DNA of 64,000 nucleotides from NCBI RefSeq assembly GCF_015831345.1, contig NZ_JADWYS010000001.1:4120618-4184617 (forward strand), read 5' to 3'. A program made the translations under genes and the position numbers. Below the pieces are notes generated by a model. It made no database searches. It saw only the letters and a list, made by a program, of their open reading frames with translations, and was not told the origin of the DNA. This DNA comes from Caenimonas aquaedulcis. GTDB taxonomy: Bacteria; Pseudomonadota; Gammaproteobacteria; Burkholderiales; Burkholderiaceae_C. Shown piece by piece: positions 46,757 through 55,879 of the stretch (its first letter is position 1; every line of letters begins with the position of its first letter).

Positions 46757-46780
46757 GTGCGGCAGTCTACCTTGCCGCAC
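46757..46780 (-). promoter_or_regulatory. Dyad around the MFS gene promoter
   Basis: GTGCGGCA (46757-46764) and TGCCGCAC (46773-46780) form a perfect 8-bp inverted repeat with an 8-bp centre, ending 3 bp before the MFS start codon. A TAGACT -10-like box on the minus strand (46769-46764) falls inside it. It could be an operator or a 5' hairpin. Confidence 0.4.
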
Positions 46781-46794
46781 AGGCGGGACACGCA

Positions 46795-46820
46795 TAAAAA
46801 AAGGGCCCGTGCGGGCCCTT
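46795..46820 (-). terminator. Rho-independent terminator of the pilin gene
   Basis: AAGGGCCC (46801-46808) and GGGCCCTT (46813-46820) form an 8-bp stem with a 4-nt loop. On the minus strand the stem is followed by an uninterrupted T tract (complement of 46802-46796). It lies 20 bp after the pilin stop. Confidence 0.9.
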
Positions 46821-46840
46821 CTCGATGGCGCTTGCAGCGC

Positions 46841-47389
<549 letters not shown>

Positions 47390-47430
47390 TCACGAAGTTG
47401 CCGGAAATCGCAGAATGTGTGGTGGAAAAG

Positions 47431-47506
47431 TGGTGGGTCCTGACAGATTCGAACTGTCGACCTACGGATTAAGAGTCCGCTGCTCTACCAACTGAGCTAA
47501 GAACCC
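47431..47506 (-). tRNA. tRNA-Lys (anticodon CTT)
   Basis: The minus strand folds as a full cloverleaf. It starts GGGTTCTTAGCTCAG and has the anticodon loop CTCTTAA, so the anticodon is CTT reading codon AAG. TTCGAATC forms the T loop region and the encoded 3' end is ACCA. The 76-nt length includes CCA. Confidence 0.95.
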
Positions 47507-47525
47507 ACTTTTGAAAAAGAAACTG

Positions 47526-47601
<76 letters not shown>

Positions 47602-47677
47602 ACAGCGATGCGTAGTTTAGCAAATCCACGCAGCCGTTTCGAGGACAGCCTCGAATTATGCCAAAAAAACCAGGGTC

Positions 47678-48547
47678 TCACTCCATGCCGTTGCGGCTCG
47701 CCAGCTCGACGAAGAGCCCCGCGTGGTCGAGGTCGGACAGGCCGTGCTCCACGCCGTCCGCATACAGCTGTTCGAAGAGGGCGGTGATCGGCGCTTCGAA
47801 GCCGATCTCCCTGGCGGTGGCGAGCGCGTTGCGCATGTCCTTCAGCTGCACCGTCATCCGTGCGCGCGCCTCGAAATCCCGCTCCACCATGCGCTGGCCG
47901 TGCACCTGCAGGATGCGGCTGTCGGCGAACCCGCCGGTGATCGCTTCTTTGACCTTGCCCATGTCCGCGCCGCCCTTCTGGCACATGAGCAGCGCTTCCG
48001 CCACGGCGCCGATGGTGATGCCGACGATCATCTGGTTGGCGAGCTTCGCGAGCTGACCGCTGCCGTGCGGCCCGACATGGGTCGCGCGCCCGAAGACGTT
48101 GAGGACGGGCAGGGCGCGTTCGAAGTCGGCAGGTTTCCCGCCCGCCATGATCACGAGCTTTCCCTGCTCCGCGCCGGCCGTCCCGCCCGAGACGGGCGCA
48201 TCGACGTGGTCGACGCCGAAATCCGCGAGGCGCGCGGCGTGGTCCCGCGCTTCCCGCGGCTTGATCGACGCCATGTCGATGACGAGCGTGCCGCGCCGCA
48301 TCGCCTTCGCCGTCCCCTGCGCGAAGAGCACGTCCTCCACGACGGCGCCGCTTTCCAGCATGCTGACGACGAAGTCGGCGCCCGCGACCGCCGACGCCGG
48401 CGTGTCATGCACGGTCGCGCCGAAAGACGCCACCCGCTCGGCCTTGTCGCGCGACCGGTTCCACACGTGCACGTCGTGGCCGGCTTCGCACAACCTGCGG
48501 GCCATGGGAAAACCCATGAAGCCAATGCCCAGCACCGCGATGTTCAT
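47678..48547 (-). CDS. 3-hydroxyisobutyrate dehydrogenase-family oxidoreductase
   Basis: A 289-residue beta-hydroxyacid dehydrogenase. The NAD(P) motif is GIGFMGFPMARRL near the start. The substrate-binding APVSGGTAGAEQGKL and the catalytic Lys in AKLANQM are present. Possible substrates are 3-hydroxyisobutyrate, tartronate semialdehyde or similar small acids. It lies 60 bp downstream of the SAF-domain oxidoreductase on the same strand. Confidence 0.9.
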   Translation of the reverse strand: MNIAVLGIGFMGFPMARRLCEAGHDVHVWNRSRDKAERVASFGATVHDTPASAVAGADFVVSMLESGAVVEDVLFAQGTAKAMRRGTLVIDMASIKPREARDHAARLADFGVDHVDAPVSGGTAGAEQGKLVIMAGGKPADFERALPVLNVFGRATHVGPHGSGQLAKLANQMIVGITIGAVAEALLMCQKGGADMGKVKEAITGGFADSRILQVHGQRMVERDFEARARMTVQLKDMRNALATAREIGFEAPITALFEQLYADGVEHGLSDLDHAGLFVELASRNGME

Positions 48548-48607
48548 AGCCCATTCCCCTTGTCCTGGCGACGGGCCATCATCGGACGATGCTTCCCGCG
48601 ATTGCTG

Positions 48608-49966
48608 TCAGGCGGCTTTCAATACCGGCGCGGCGAACATCCCTTCCATCTCGCGCCGGATCCTGTAGGCGTGCGTGTGCATGTCGACCGCGACATCCGA
48701 CCAGGAGAGGCTCTGGCCCTTCTTCACGGGGCGCACCACCTTGACGTCGTGCGCAAGCCCCAGTGGCAGGCCGCCCATCGCGGCGGAAGTCTGGGCCGGG
48801 AGCAGCTTGCCCCACACGGTGTAGCCGCCTTCGCCGTCCAGCACGTCGCCGGGCACCAGATCGCGCTTGGCCGTCGCGACGACGTCGGCGTTCCAGCAGG
48901 TCGCGACGCCCGTCGCCTCCCCGCGCAGCGCCACGCTCGCCACCGACACGCCGACTTCCAGGCCGATCAGGTGCCAGCGCTTGTAGAGCGTGAAGTAGCG
49001 GCCGCTCGGGTCGGTGTGCGCGTTGTATTCCTCGAAGCAGTTCTTCACGTACTCGGTTTCGGCTTCCACCGTGACCCATACGCCCATGCGGATGTCGTAG
49101 GGAATCTGCCGTCCGTTCGCTTCGAGCGAGGAGATCACTTCGACCATGCCCTTGCGCTCCAGCACGCCGCCCTCGGCGATCGGGCGGGTGACGAAGGGGA
49201 TGTCCTCCACGCTCGCGGGCGGGTAAAGCAGGCCGTTGGAAGGCACGGTGAGGCCGGTCGCATTGGCCACCGCGGTGCTTTCGATCGACGGCTTCGAGCC
49301 GTCGAGGAAACTGTTGAACATCTTCGGGTTCAGGCCGCCGCGCTGCGCCTGCTCCGGCGTGAGGCCGTAGTAGCCCCACACCGTCTGCGGCGTCGATTCG
49401 GCGAAGTGCGGCAGCCACTTGTGTCCGCGCCCGGCCGCCACGACCGGAAAGCCGCAGGTGCGGGCCCAGTCCACCAGGTCGCAGATGAGCGCCGGCTGGT
49501 CGCCGAACGCGAGCGAGTAGATCACGCCGGCCTGCGCGGCCTTGCGCGCGAGAAGCGGGCCGCAGAAAGCGTCCGCTTCCACGGTGACGTTCACGACGTG
49601 CTTGCCGTTCGCGAAGGCCGCGAGACAGTGGTCCACTGCCGCGATCGGGTGGCCGGTGCACTCCACGATCACGTCGATGGCCGGATGCGACACGAGCGCC
49701 TGCCAGTCTTCGCCGATGTGCGTCGCGCCGGTCTTGACGGCATCGTCGAGCGAGGAGGCGCCCGCCTGTTCGGGCTTCCATCCCACGCGCGCGAGGTTCG
49801 CACGCGCCCCGTCCGGGGACAGGTCCGCGATCCCGACGAGCTGCACGCCCGGCGTGCGCGGGATCTGCGCGAGGTACATCGAGCCGAACTTGCCGGCGCC
49901 GATCAGGCCGACGCGCACCGGCTTGCCGGCCGCGGCGCGCTGCTGGAGTTGGGCGTGGAGGCTCAT
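48608..49966 (-). CDS. NAD(P)-binding oxidoreductase with SAF domain
   Basis: A 452-residue protein. Residues about 17-150 form a homoserine-dehydrogenase-like Rossmann domain (VRVGLIGAGKFGSMYLAQ). A middle catalytic-like region follows, and the C-terminal 90 residues form a SAF domain (KRDLVPGDVLDGEGGYTVWGKL). Such SAF-dehydrogenases occur in carbohydrate-acid catabolic clusters, but the reaction is not known to me. It overlaps the PhyH dioxygenase gene by ATGA and is part of the GntR-controlled run. Confidence 0.83.
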   Translation of the reverse strand: MSLHAQLQQRAAAGKPVRVGLIGAGKFGSMYLAQIPRTPGVQLVGIADLSPDGARANLARVGWKPEQAGASSLDDAVKTGATHIGEDWQALVSHPAIDVIVECTGHPIAAVDHCLAAFANGKHVVNVTVEADAFCGPLLARKAAQAGVIYSLAFGDQPALICDLVDWARTCGFPVVAAGRGHKWLPHFAESTPQTVWGYYGLTPEQAQRGGLNPKMFNSFLDGSKPSIESTAVANATGLTVPSNGLLYPPASVEDIPFVTRPIAEGGVLERKGMVEVISSLEANGRQIPYDIRMGVWVTVEAETEYVKNCFEEYNAHTDPSGRYFTLYKRWHLIGLEVGVSVASVALRGEATGVATCWNADVVATAKRDLVPGDVLDGEGGYTVWGKLLPAQTSAAMGGLPLGLAHDVKVVRPVKKGQSLSWSDVAVDMHTHAYRIRREMEGMFAAPVLKAA

Positions 49967-50844
49967 GCTGCGCGCTTCATTTCATCGAAGGGGACCGGGG
50001 AGGTCTGCAGCGCGCTGGCGGGCAGGCCGTTCTTCCACGGCAGGTCGACGGGGTAGGGCTCGAGGAGGCAGTCGTCGGGCAGCATCTCGATCGGCGTGAA
50101 GTCGCGATGCGCGATGAATTCCGGCCGCTTGAAGCGCCGGATGTGGTTGCTGACGGCGCACAGGCTCAGGTACACGGCCACGCGATTCCATGGCGAGAGG
50201 TTGCTGACCGATGCGTGCACGAGGCAGCTGTGGAAGAGGATCATGGAGCCGGCCGGGCCCTTGGGCGAGACGATGCCCCCGTTCTTGCCGCCGGCCCGCT
50301 CCACGAGCTGCTCGATCAGGTCGTTGTCCACCGTCCAGAGCGGGTAGCTCGTGGTGGTGAGGTCGTGCTTCGCCTCGACCACGCCCTTCTTGTGGCTGCC
50401 CGGGATGAACATGAGCGGGCCGTTGTACTCGTTCACGTCGTCCAGGAAGATCGCGACGTTCATCGCGCGTTCGGTGGGCATCATGTCGTCGTTCAGCCAG
50501 GTCCCGTAGTCCTGGTGCCATTGCCAGACGTCGCCTTCGAAGGCCATCTTGCCGTTGATCTTGAACTGGTGCATGTAGACCTCTTCGTCGAAGAGATCCA
50601 TCACGGGCCCGACCATCCGCGGGTGGCGGGCCAGCCGAGCGAAGGGCTCGCTGTACATGTGCGCCGCGAAGTTGGTCCGCACGGCGTCCTTGCCCTTCTC
50701 GCGCACGTTGTAGGCCTCGCGTCGGCTGTACAGCTCGGGCACCGCGTCGGTGAGTGTCCTCACTTCCCCGGGCTTGAACTGTCCGGGGAAGAACAGGTAG
50801 CCCTCGCGGTCGAACTGCTCGAGCTGTTGTGCGGTGAGTTTCAT
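49963..50844 (-). CDS. Phytanoyl-CoA dioxygenase-family (PhyH) protein
   Basis: A 293-residue Fe(II)/2-oxoglutarate oxygenase. The HxD motif is in WHQDYGTW and the distal His in FHSCLVHASVSNLSPWNR, followed by the Arg that binds 2-oxoglutarate. The family includes ectoine hydroxylase and phytanoyl-CoA hydroxylase; no ectoine genes are here. It overlaps gntR upstream and the SAF oxidoreductase downstream, each by ATGA, so a hydroxylation followed by dehydrogenation of one substrate is likely. Confidence 0.88.
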   Translation of the reverse strand: MKLTAQQLEQFDREGYLFFPGQFKPGEVRTLTDAVPELYSRREAYNVREKGKDAVRTNFAAHMYSEPFARLARHPRMVGPVMDLFDEEVYMHQFKINGKMAFEGDVWQWHQDYGTWLNDDMMPTERAMNVAIFLDDVNEYNGPLMFIPGSHKKGVVEAKHDLTTTSYPLWTVDNDLIEQLVERAGGKNGGIVSPKGPAGSMILFHSCLVHASVSNLSPWNRVAVYLSLCAVSNHIRRFKRPEFIAHRDFTPIEMLPDDCLLEPYPVDLPWKNGLPASALQTSPVPFDEMKRAA

Positions 50845-51524
50845 GATTTGTCTCCTTCACGGGTCTTCAACACCTGGGTCAGCTGCCCGGCGAGGTTGTC
50901 CCCCGCGTGCTGGCTGTGTTCTTCGATCAGCCGCGCGGCACGCGCGCCGTCCCCCGCGGCGATGGCGCGGGCGATGGCTTCATGCTCGTCCCACACCGCC
51001 TCGCGCTGGCCGGCTTGCTGGAGCGCCGCACCCATCACGCGGCGCAGGTGGCCCCAGTGCAGGCGCGCGCTCTGCTCGATCAGCGCATTGCGCGACGCGG
51101 CGTAGATGGCGGTGTGGAAGGCGAGGTCCGCATCGATCATCGCCTTCACGTTGCGGCCGCGCGCGGCCTTGCGCCCCTGCTCGATGAGCCTGGCATCCAG
51201 CTTCACGCGCCGCTGCGCGGCCAGCCGCGCGGCCAGTGCGTCGAGCGCGCCGCGCACCTGGTAGACCATCAGCATCCATTCCGCGTCGAGCGGCGCGACC
51301 AGCAGGCCGCGGCCCGGGGCGTCCTGCACGTAGCCGTCCTTCTTGAGCAGGCGCAGGGCCTGCAGCACGGGCTGGCGCGAAACGGCGAGCTTCTCGGCGA
51401 TGTCCTCCTGCGTGATGCGCGAGCCGGGCGCGAGCGAGCCCTCGCTGATCGCGTCGAGCAGGCTCGTGTAGACGCGGTCGACGAGGTCGGGCGCGGTTTC
51501 CAGCTTCAGGAGGCGGGCGGGCAT
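50841..51524 (-). CDS. GntR-family (FCD) transcriptional regulator
   Basis: A 227-residue repressor-type protein. The winged helix (about 10-75, with ITQEDIAEKLAVSRQPVLQALRLLKKDG) precedes an FCD domain (about 85-210). It is the first gene of a run with the PhyH dioxygenase and SAF oxidoreductase and is divergent from an arylformamidase-like hydrolase gene. A 16-bp perfect palindrome overlaps its -10 box, so it is probably autoregulated and may control both directions. Confidence 0.92.
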   Translation of the reverse strand: MPARLLKLETAPDLVDRVYTSLLDAISEGSLAPGSRITQEDIAEKLAVSRQPVLQALRLLKKDGYVQDAPGRGLLVAPLDAEWMLMVYQVRGALDALAARLAAQRRVKLDARLIEQGRKAARGRNVKAMIDADLAFHTAIYAASRNALIEQSARLHWGHLRRVMGAALQQAGQREAVWDEHEAIARAIAAGDGARAARLIEEHSQHAGDNLAGQLTQVLKTREGDKS

Positions 51525-51539
51525 GGGCAGGGTTGCGGA

Positions 51540-51587
51540 ATTCTGTATACAGAATACAGTGCTCGTCCCGCTTTCGCAAGCGGGACG
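51540..51587. promoter_or_regulatory. GntR operator palindrome, gntR promoter and GC hairpin
   Basis: The 110-bp space between gntR and the hydrolase holds two dyads. ATTCTGTATACAGAAT (51540-51555) is a perfect 16-bp palindrome with the TGTATACA core expected for FCD GntR proteins. CGTCCCGCTT and AAGCGGGACG (51564-51573, 51578-51587) form a 10-bp perfect stem with a TCGC loop. On the minus strand TTGCGA (51579-51574) and TATTCT (51556-51551) are 17 bp apart and make a good promoter for gntR; the palindrome overlaps its -10. Confidence 0.65.
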
Positions 51588-51634
51588 CCCGGGGTGCCCT
51601 GTGCCAAGATGCGGGCCTCTTTCCGATGCCTCCC

Positions 51635-52492
51635 ATGAAAACCTCCTACGACAGCGACTACCTGGACACCCAGTACAACAACCGCGCGCGCGTGCCGGCG
51701 CATGCCGAGCACTTCAGGCGCTGGGCGGCGGACTCGGCGGACGCGATGCGCTCGCAGCCGCGCGAGCTGGACGTGCGCTACGGCGGCGGGCCGCGCGAGC
51801 ACCTGGACATCTTTCCGTGCGCGGATTCCCATGCGCCGGTCCTCTTCTTCATCCACGGCGGGTACTGGCGAAGCCTGGACAAGAAGGAGCATTCGTTCAT
51901 CGCGCCGGCATTCACGCAGGCGGGGGCTTGCGTCGTCATCCCGAACTACGCGCTGTGCCCGGCGGTGACGATCCCGCAGATCGTGATGCAGATGGTCGGT
52001 GCGCTCGCCTGGACATACCGGAACATCGCCAGGCACGGCGGCGATCCTTCCCGCATCGTCGTGGCCGGCCACTCCGCGGGCGGCCACCTCGCCGCGATGA
52101 TGCTGTCGTGCGTGTGGACGGCGTATGCGAAGGACCTGCCCCCCGACCTGGTCAAAGCAGCACTGTCCATCTCCGGCCTGTTCGACCTCGAGCCCGTCAT
52201 GCATTCGCCCTACCTGCAGTCGTCGCTCCACCTCACCGCGCAGCAGGTGCGCCAGGCGAGCCCCGCCCGGCTCCCGGCGCCGGCGCATGGCGGCGCGCTC
52301 CATGCCGTGGTCGGCGGGGATGAGAGCGACGAGTACCTTCGGCAGAACGAATCGATCCGCAAGGCTTGGGGCGCGAAGGCCGTGCCCGTGTGCGAGGCGC
52401 TGCCGGGGTTGAACCATTTCACGGCGCTGGAGTCACTCCTTTCGCCCGGCTCGCGTGAGAACGGGCTCGCGTTGAAGCTGTTGCGAGATTGA
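51635..52492 (+). CDS. Alpha/beta hydrolase, arylformamidase-like
   Basis: A 285-residue hydrolase. It has the oxyanion motif HGGYWRSL characteristic of kynurenine formamidase and related esterases, the nucleophile elbow GHSAGG, and a late His in LNHFTALE. There is no signal peptide. ATGs at 51626 and 51635 are both possible; I use the second. It is divergent from gntR across a shared operator region, which suggests joint control with the dioxygenase cluster. Confidence 0.87.
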   Translation: MKTSYDSDYLDTQYNNRARVPAHAEHFRRWAADSADAMRSQPRELDVRYGGGPREHLDIFPCADSHAPVLFFIHGGYWRSLDKKEHSFIAPAFTQAGACVVIPNYALCPAVTIPQIVMQMVGALAWTYRNIARHGGDPSRIVVAGHSAGGHLAAMMLSCVWTAYAKDLPPDLVKAALSISGLFDLEPVMHSPYLQSSLHLTAQQVRQASPARLPAPAHGGALHAVVGGDESDEYLRQNESIRKAWGAKAVPVCEALPGLNHFTALESLLSPGSRENGLALKLLRD

Positions 52493-52502
52493 GGAATTTG
52501 TC

Positions 52503-53813
52503 ATGAAGTGGTTGATGCTGGCGGCCTTGAGCCTGCTGCTCCAGGCCTGCGGCGGCTCGTCCGGGCCCGACGCGCCGACGGCGGCCAGCGATGCGTGTTC
52601 GGTCGCGCAGCAGCGCGCTTCGCTGCGTGCCTACATGCAGGACCATTACTACTGGTATCCCCAATTGCGCACGCCGGACGAGTCGGCGGCCTCGATGGAT
52701 GCGTACTTCCAGTCGATGCTGTTCACGCCGACGGACCGGTTCAGCTTCGCCGAATCCACTGCAGCGCACAACGCCCTCTTCACCGAAGGGCGGCGCGTCG
52801 GCTACGGCTATGCGCTGGCCTGGGCCGATGCGTCGCGCACCGTCCTGCGCGTGCGCAACACGGAGCCCGCGAGCCCGGTGGCGCGGGCGGGCCTCATGCG
52901 GGGCGACACCATCCTCTCGATCGACGGGTTCGGCGCGCAGGACATCGCGGCCGGCGCCCTGGCGATCGTCAACACGCCGGGGGTGCACCGGATCTTCAAC
53001 ATCATCGACGGCGCGGGACGCCCGCGAACGCTGGACGTCGAGTCCGGGGATTTCGCATTGACCCCGGTCGCCGCCACGGCCATCTTCGACATCACCCGCA
53101 ACGGCGTGCCGGTGAAGGTCGGCTACATCGACTACAGCCAGTTCGTGGGCTACAGCGTTCCGGCGCTGAACCTCGCATTCACGCGTTTCAACCTCGCCGG
53201 CATCGGCGAGCTGATCCTCGACCTGCGCTACAACGGCGGCGGCAGCGTCGCGACCTCGCGCGACCTCGCGAGCATGATCGGCGGCGCGCGCACGGCCGGG
53301 GAGCTTTACGCGTACCTGCGTTTCAACGACAAGCAGGCCAGCGCCACGCAGCAGGTGCGCTTCAAGACGTCGGCGGACGACTTCGCGCAGCCCTTGCCGC
53401 AGGGACTTCCTCGCGTCGTGGTGATCGGTTCGGAGGCGACGGCCTCGGCGAGCGAGCTGCTCGTCAACGGGTTGCGCCCGTTCGTCGACGTCGTGCTGGT
53501 CGGCGCGACCACCTACGGCAAGCCGTACGGGTTCGTTCCGCACGACGACTGTGGCATCACTTACAACGCGGTGGAATTCGAGTGCCTCAATGCGCTGGGC
53601 GTGGGCGGCTTCACCGCGGGCTTCGCGCCCGACTGTCCCGCGGCGGACGACCTGGATCACCAGCTCGGCGATGCCAACGAGAACCGCACGCGTGTGGCGC
53701 TGGATTACCTGGCCACGGGCAGCTGCGGCGCCACGCAGGCGCGCGCGGCGAAACGGCCGACCGCGCCGGGCGTCTTCGGCGAGTCGTCACCGCCGGGCAT
53801 GTTCCCGCATTGA
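52503..53813 (+). CDS. S41-family peptidase, predicted lipoprotein
   Basis: A 436-residue protein. The N-terminus is a lipoprotein signal with lipobox LLQAC (Cys16), so it should be lipid-anchored in the envelope. A PDZ-like region (about 115-185) precedes the C-terminal-processing-peptidase core, with DLRYNGGGS and the catalytic region GSEATASASELLVNGL; a Lys four turns later (TTYGKPYG) fits the Ser-Lys dyad. It starts 10 bp after the hydrolase gene, but a functional link is doubtful. Confidence 0.86.
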   Translation: MKWLMLAALSLLLQACGGSSGPDAPTAASDACSVAQQRASLRAYMQDHYYWYPQLRTPDESAASMDAYFQSMLFTPTDRFSFAESTAAHNALFTEGRRVGYGYALAWADASRTVLRVRNTEPASPVARAGLMRGDTILSIDGFGAQDIAAGALAIVNTPGVHRIFNIIDGAGRPRTLDVESGDFALTPVAATAIFDITRNGVPVKVGYIDYSQFVGYSVPALNLAFTRFNLAGIGELILDLRYNGGGSVATSRDLASMIGGARTAGELYAYLRFNDKQASATQQVRFKTSADDFAQPLPQGLPRVVVIGSEATASASELLVNGLRPFVDVVLVGATTYGKPYGFVPHDDCGITYNAVEFECLNALGVGGFTAGFAPDCPAADDLDHQLGDANENRTRVALDYLATGSCGATQARAAKRPTAPGVFGESSPPGMFPH

Positions 53814-53834
53814 CGCCGCCGTCGCCCCGCGGCA

Positions 53835-54812
53835 CTACATGAGCAGGTGTTCGCCGGCGTTGTCGCCGCCGAGGATCACGTAGTTCACCTTGCGGATGTC
53901 CATCAGCTTGCGGCCGCCCGCGTAGCTGATGGAGCTCTGGACGTCTTCCTCCATCTCGCGCAGCGTGTCGGGCAGGCGGCCCTTCACGGGTTCGAGGATG
54001 CGCTTGCCTTCGACGTGCTTGTACTCGCCCTTGTTGAAGTCCGACGCGCTGCCGTAATACTCCTTGAAGAGCTTGCCGTCGACGTCCACCGTTTCGCCGG
54101 GCGATTCCTCGTGGCCGGCCAGCATCGAGCCGATCATCACCATGGTCGCGCCGAAACGCACGCTCTTGGCGATGTCGCCGTGCTCGCGGATGCCGCCGTC
54201 CGCGATGATCGGCTTGGTCGCGACGCGCGCGCACCACTTGAGCGCCGAGAGCTGCCAGCCGCCCGTGCCGAAGCCCGTCTTCATGCGCGTGATGCACACC
54301 TTGCCGGGGCCGATGCCGACCTTGGTCGCATCCGCGCCCCAGTTCTCCAGGTCGATGATGGCCTCGGGCGTGCCGACGTTGCCCGCGATGATGAAGGTCG
54401 AAGGCAGCTTCGCGCGCAGGTGCGCGATCATGTCCTTGACGGTGTCGGCATGTCCGTGCGCGATGTCGATGGTGACGTACTCGGGAACGAGCCCTTCGGC
54501 GGCGAGCCGGTCCACGGCGTCGTAGTCGGCCGGCTTCACGCCCACCGAGATGGACGCGAAAGCGCCTTGCGAATGCATGCGCCGCGTGAATTCGACGTTG
54601 TCCAGGTCGAAGCGGTGCATCACGTAGAAGTAGCCGTTCTTCGCCAGCCAGAGGCAGATCTTTTCGTCCACCACCGTTTTCATGTTGGCCGGCACCACGG
54701 GGATGCGGAAGGTGCGCCCGCCGAGCTCCACGCCGGCGTCGCATTCCGAGCGGCTTTCCACGCGGCACTTGCGCGGCAGCAGGAGGACATTGTCGTAATC
54801 GAAGATTTCCAT
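53835..54812 (-). CDS. guaC: GMP reductase (short, type 2)
   Basis: A 325-residue (beta/alpha)8 enzyme that reduces GMP to IMP with NADPH. It belongs to the short GuaC form known from Firmicutes: it begins [16 protein letters not shown] and has NVGTPEAI, the catalytic loop [20 protein letters not shown] and [17 protein letters not shown]. No CBS domain is present, which separates it from IMP dehydrogenase. The start at 54812 has a GGAG upstream. It is convergent with the S41 peptidase gene. Confidence 0.93.
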   Translation of the reverse strand: MEIFDYDNVLLLPRKCRVESRSECDAGVELGGRTFRIPVVPANMKTVVDEKICLWLAKNGYFYVMHRFDLDNVEFTRRMHSQGAFASISVGVKPADYDAVDRLAAEGLVPEYVTIDIAHGHADTVKDMIAHLRAKLPSTFIIAGNVGTPEAIIDLENWGADATKVGIGPGKVCITRMKTGFGTGGWQLSALKWCARVATKPIIADGGIREHGDIAKSVRFGATMVMIGSMLAGHEESPGETVDVDGKLFKEYYGSASDFNKGEYKHVEGKRILEPVKGRLPDTLREMEEDVQSSISYAGGRKLMDIRKVNYVILGGDNAGEHLLM

Positions 54813-54893
54813 ACCAAGCTCCAGAAGGATCGTTGAACAACGAGTGAGCGCTTGGATTCGGCCCGGCGGCAGCCGCTCGGGGCGGCAATGCAA

Positions 54894-54920
54894 ACCGGGC
54901 CGCAAATGCTTGGGCCCGGT
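54894..54920 (-). promoter_or_regulatory. Stem-loop in the upstream region of guaC
   Basis: ACCGGGCC (54894-54901) and GGCCCGGT (54913-54920) form a perfect 8-bp stem about 82 nt upstream of the guaC start, in the 345-bp gap 54813-55157. It may be part of the guaC leader or a protein site. The rest of the gap shows only one short open frame. Confidence 0.35.
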
Positions 54921-55032
54921 GATTGATTTTACTCGCCGCGCCGGTGCGGGATCGATGGCGCCCTGCCCATAACCTTCCTATGGGGCGGTGAATGTGGGGG
55001 GCTCCCAAGGGCATCGACATCCAGGCGGACCT

Positions 55033-55161
55033 GTGTCGATTCCGGTCCTCAAATTGCGAAGCGGCAAGACTTCCTATCTGGACGATGCCGAAAAGGCACG
55101 CGTGGACGGGTCGCTGGCGAGCCTGGCCGCTTCGCTGCGTCCCGCGAAACGGCGGCGCTAG
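55033..55161 (+). CDS. Possible 42-residue small protein
   Basis: An open frame from a GTG with AGGCGG about 8 nt upstream. The product would be basic at the C-terminus (ends PAKRRR) and mostly helical. Its TAG stop overlaps the TAG of the convergent gene (CTAG). There is no family that I recognise. It could equally be chance. Confidence 0.2.
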   Translation: MSIPVLKLRSGKTSYLDDAEKARVDGSLASLAASLRPAKRRR

Positions 55162-55856
55162 CCCGCCGCGCAGGCGCTTTTCGCTGTACCAACGACGCGT
55201 CCCTGCGCATCCTCGACCCAGCCCACCACATGCAGGCGCTTCGGATTCGCCCCCTCGGGGATGCTGAGCGGGCGCGATTCGAACAGCCGTGCCCGCTCCT
55301 TTTTCGATAGCGACCGGCTCCCTTCCCATGCGAGCTGTAGCGTATTGCGCACGAGATGGCGTTCCACCGCCGTCCCCTCGGTTCCTGCCGGGACGGTTTC
55401 CAGCAGCATCAACCACGCCGTCCACGGTCCGGGCGAGCGTGTGCGCCATTCGATCGACGCGCCGATATAGCCGTTGAACGGCAGGCCGTGCGCGACGCGC
55501 AGGGTGCCCCTGCCTTTCCCGATCGGGTGCCGCACGGTGTCAGCCTGCGGGGGGCTCGAGCGCTGCAGGCCTTCCAGCCGGGATGGCGCGTCGCGCGAGG
55601 CCGCTGCGGAGAGCGGTGCGTCGTCTCCCTTCGCGCTGGGCACGATCCAGTCGATGGCGACTTCGCCTCGTCCCGCGCGCGGCGCCTTGGCGTCTGCCCA
55701 GCAGGACGCGCAATCCGCGCTGATGAATCGCTCCAGCAGCGCGACCGGAGGCGGCCGGCCGTCGCTCGAGCAGGACGACTGTCCGCTCGCGGCGAAGGAA
55801 GCCGTGACCGCGCAGGCGAAGGCGAAATATCGGGCGAATCGTGACAGCACGGGCAT
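55158..55856 (-). CDS. Secreted hypothetical protein with CxxC
   Basis: A 232-residue predicted periplasmic protein. Residues 1-25 form a Sec signal peptide ending ASG. The mature start ALLERFISADCASCWADAK resembles the ERF-type thioredoxin-like start of DUF1223 proteins, with a CxxC pair, but the rest is not recognisable to me. A hydrophilic beta-rich part follows. It is divergent from uvrD with 23 bp between starts. The function is unknown. Confidence 0.75.
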   Translation of the reverse strand: MPVLSRFARYFAFACAVTASFAASGQSSCSSDGRPPPVALLERFISADCASCWADAKAPRAGRGEVAIDWIVPSAKGDDAPLSAAASRDAPSRLEGLQRSSPPQADTVRHPIGKGRGTLRVAHGLPFNGYIGASIEWRTRSPGPWTAWLMLLETVPAGTEGTAVERHLVRNTLQLAWEGSRSLSKKERARLFESRPLSIPEGANPKRLHVVGWVEDAQGRVVGTAKSACAAG

Positions 55857-55879
55857 GGGGCAGTTCCTACAATGGCCGT

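Noticed and set aside
47638..47655. A terminator formed by TTCGAGG/CCTCGAA between tRNA-Ala and the dehydrogenase gene
   Set aside because: On the minus strand the T tract comes before the stem, and on the plus strand no gene ends there and no T tract follows, so it does not fit a rho-independent terminator.
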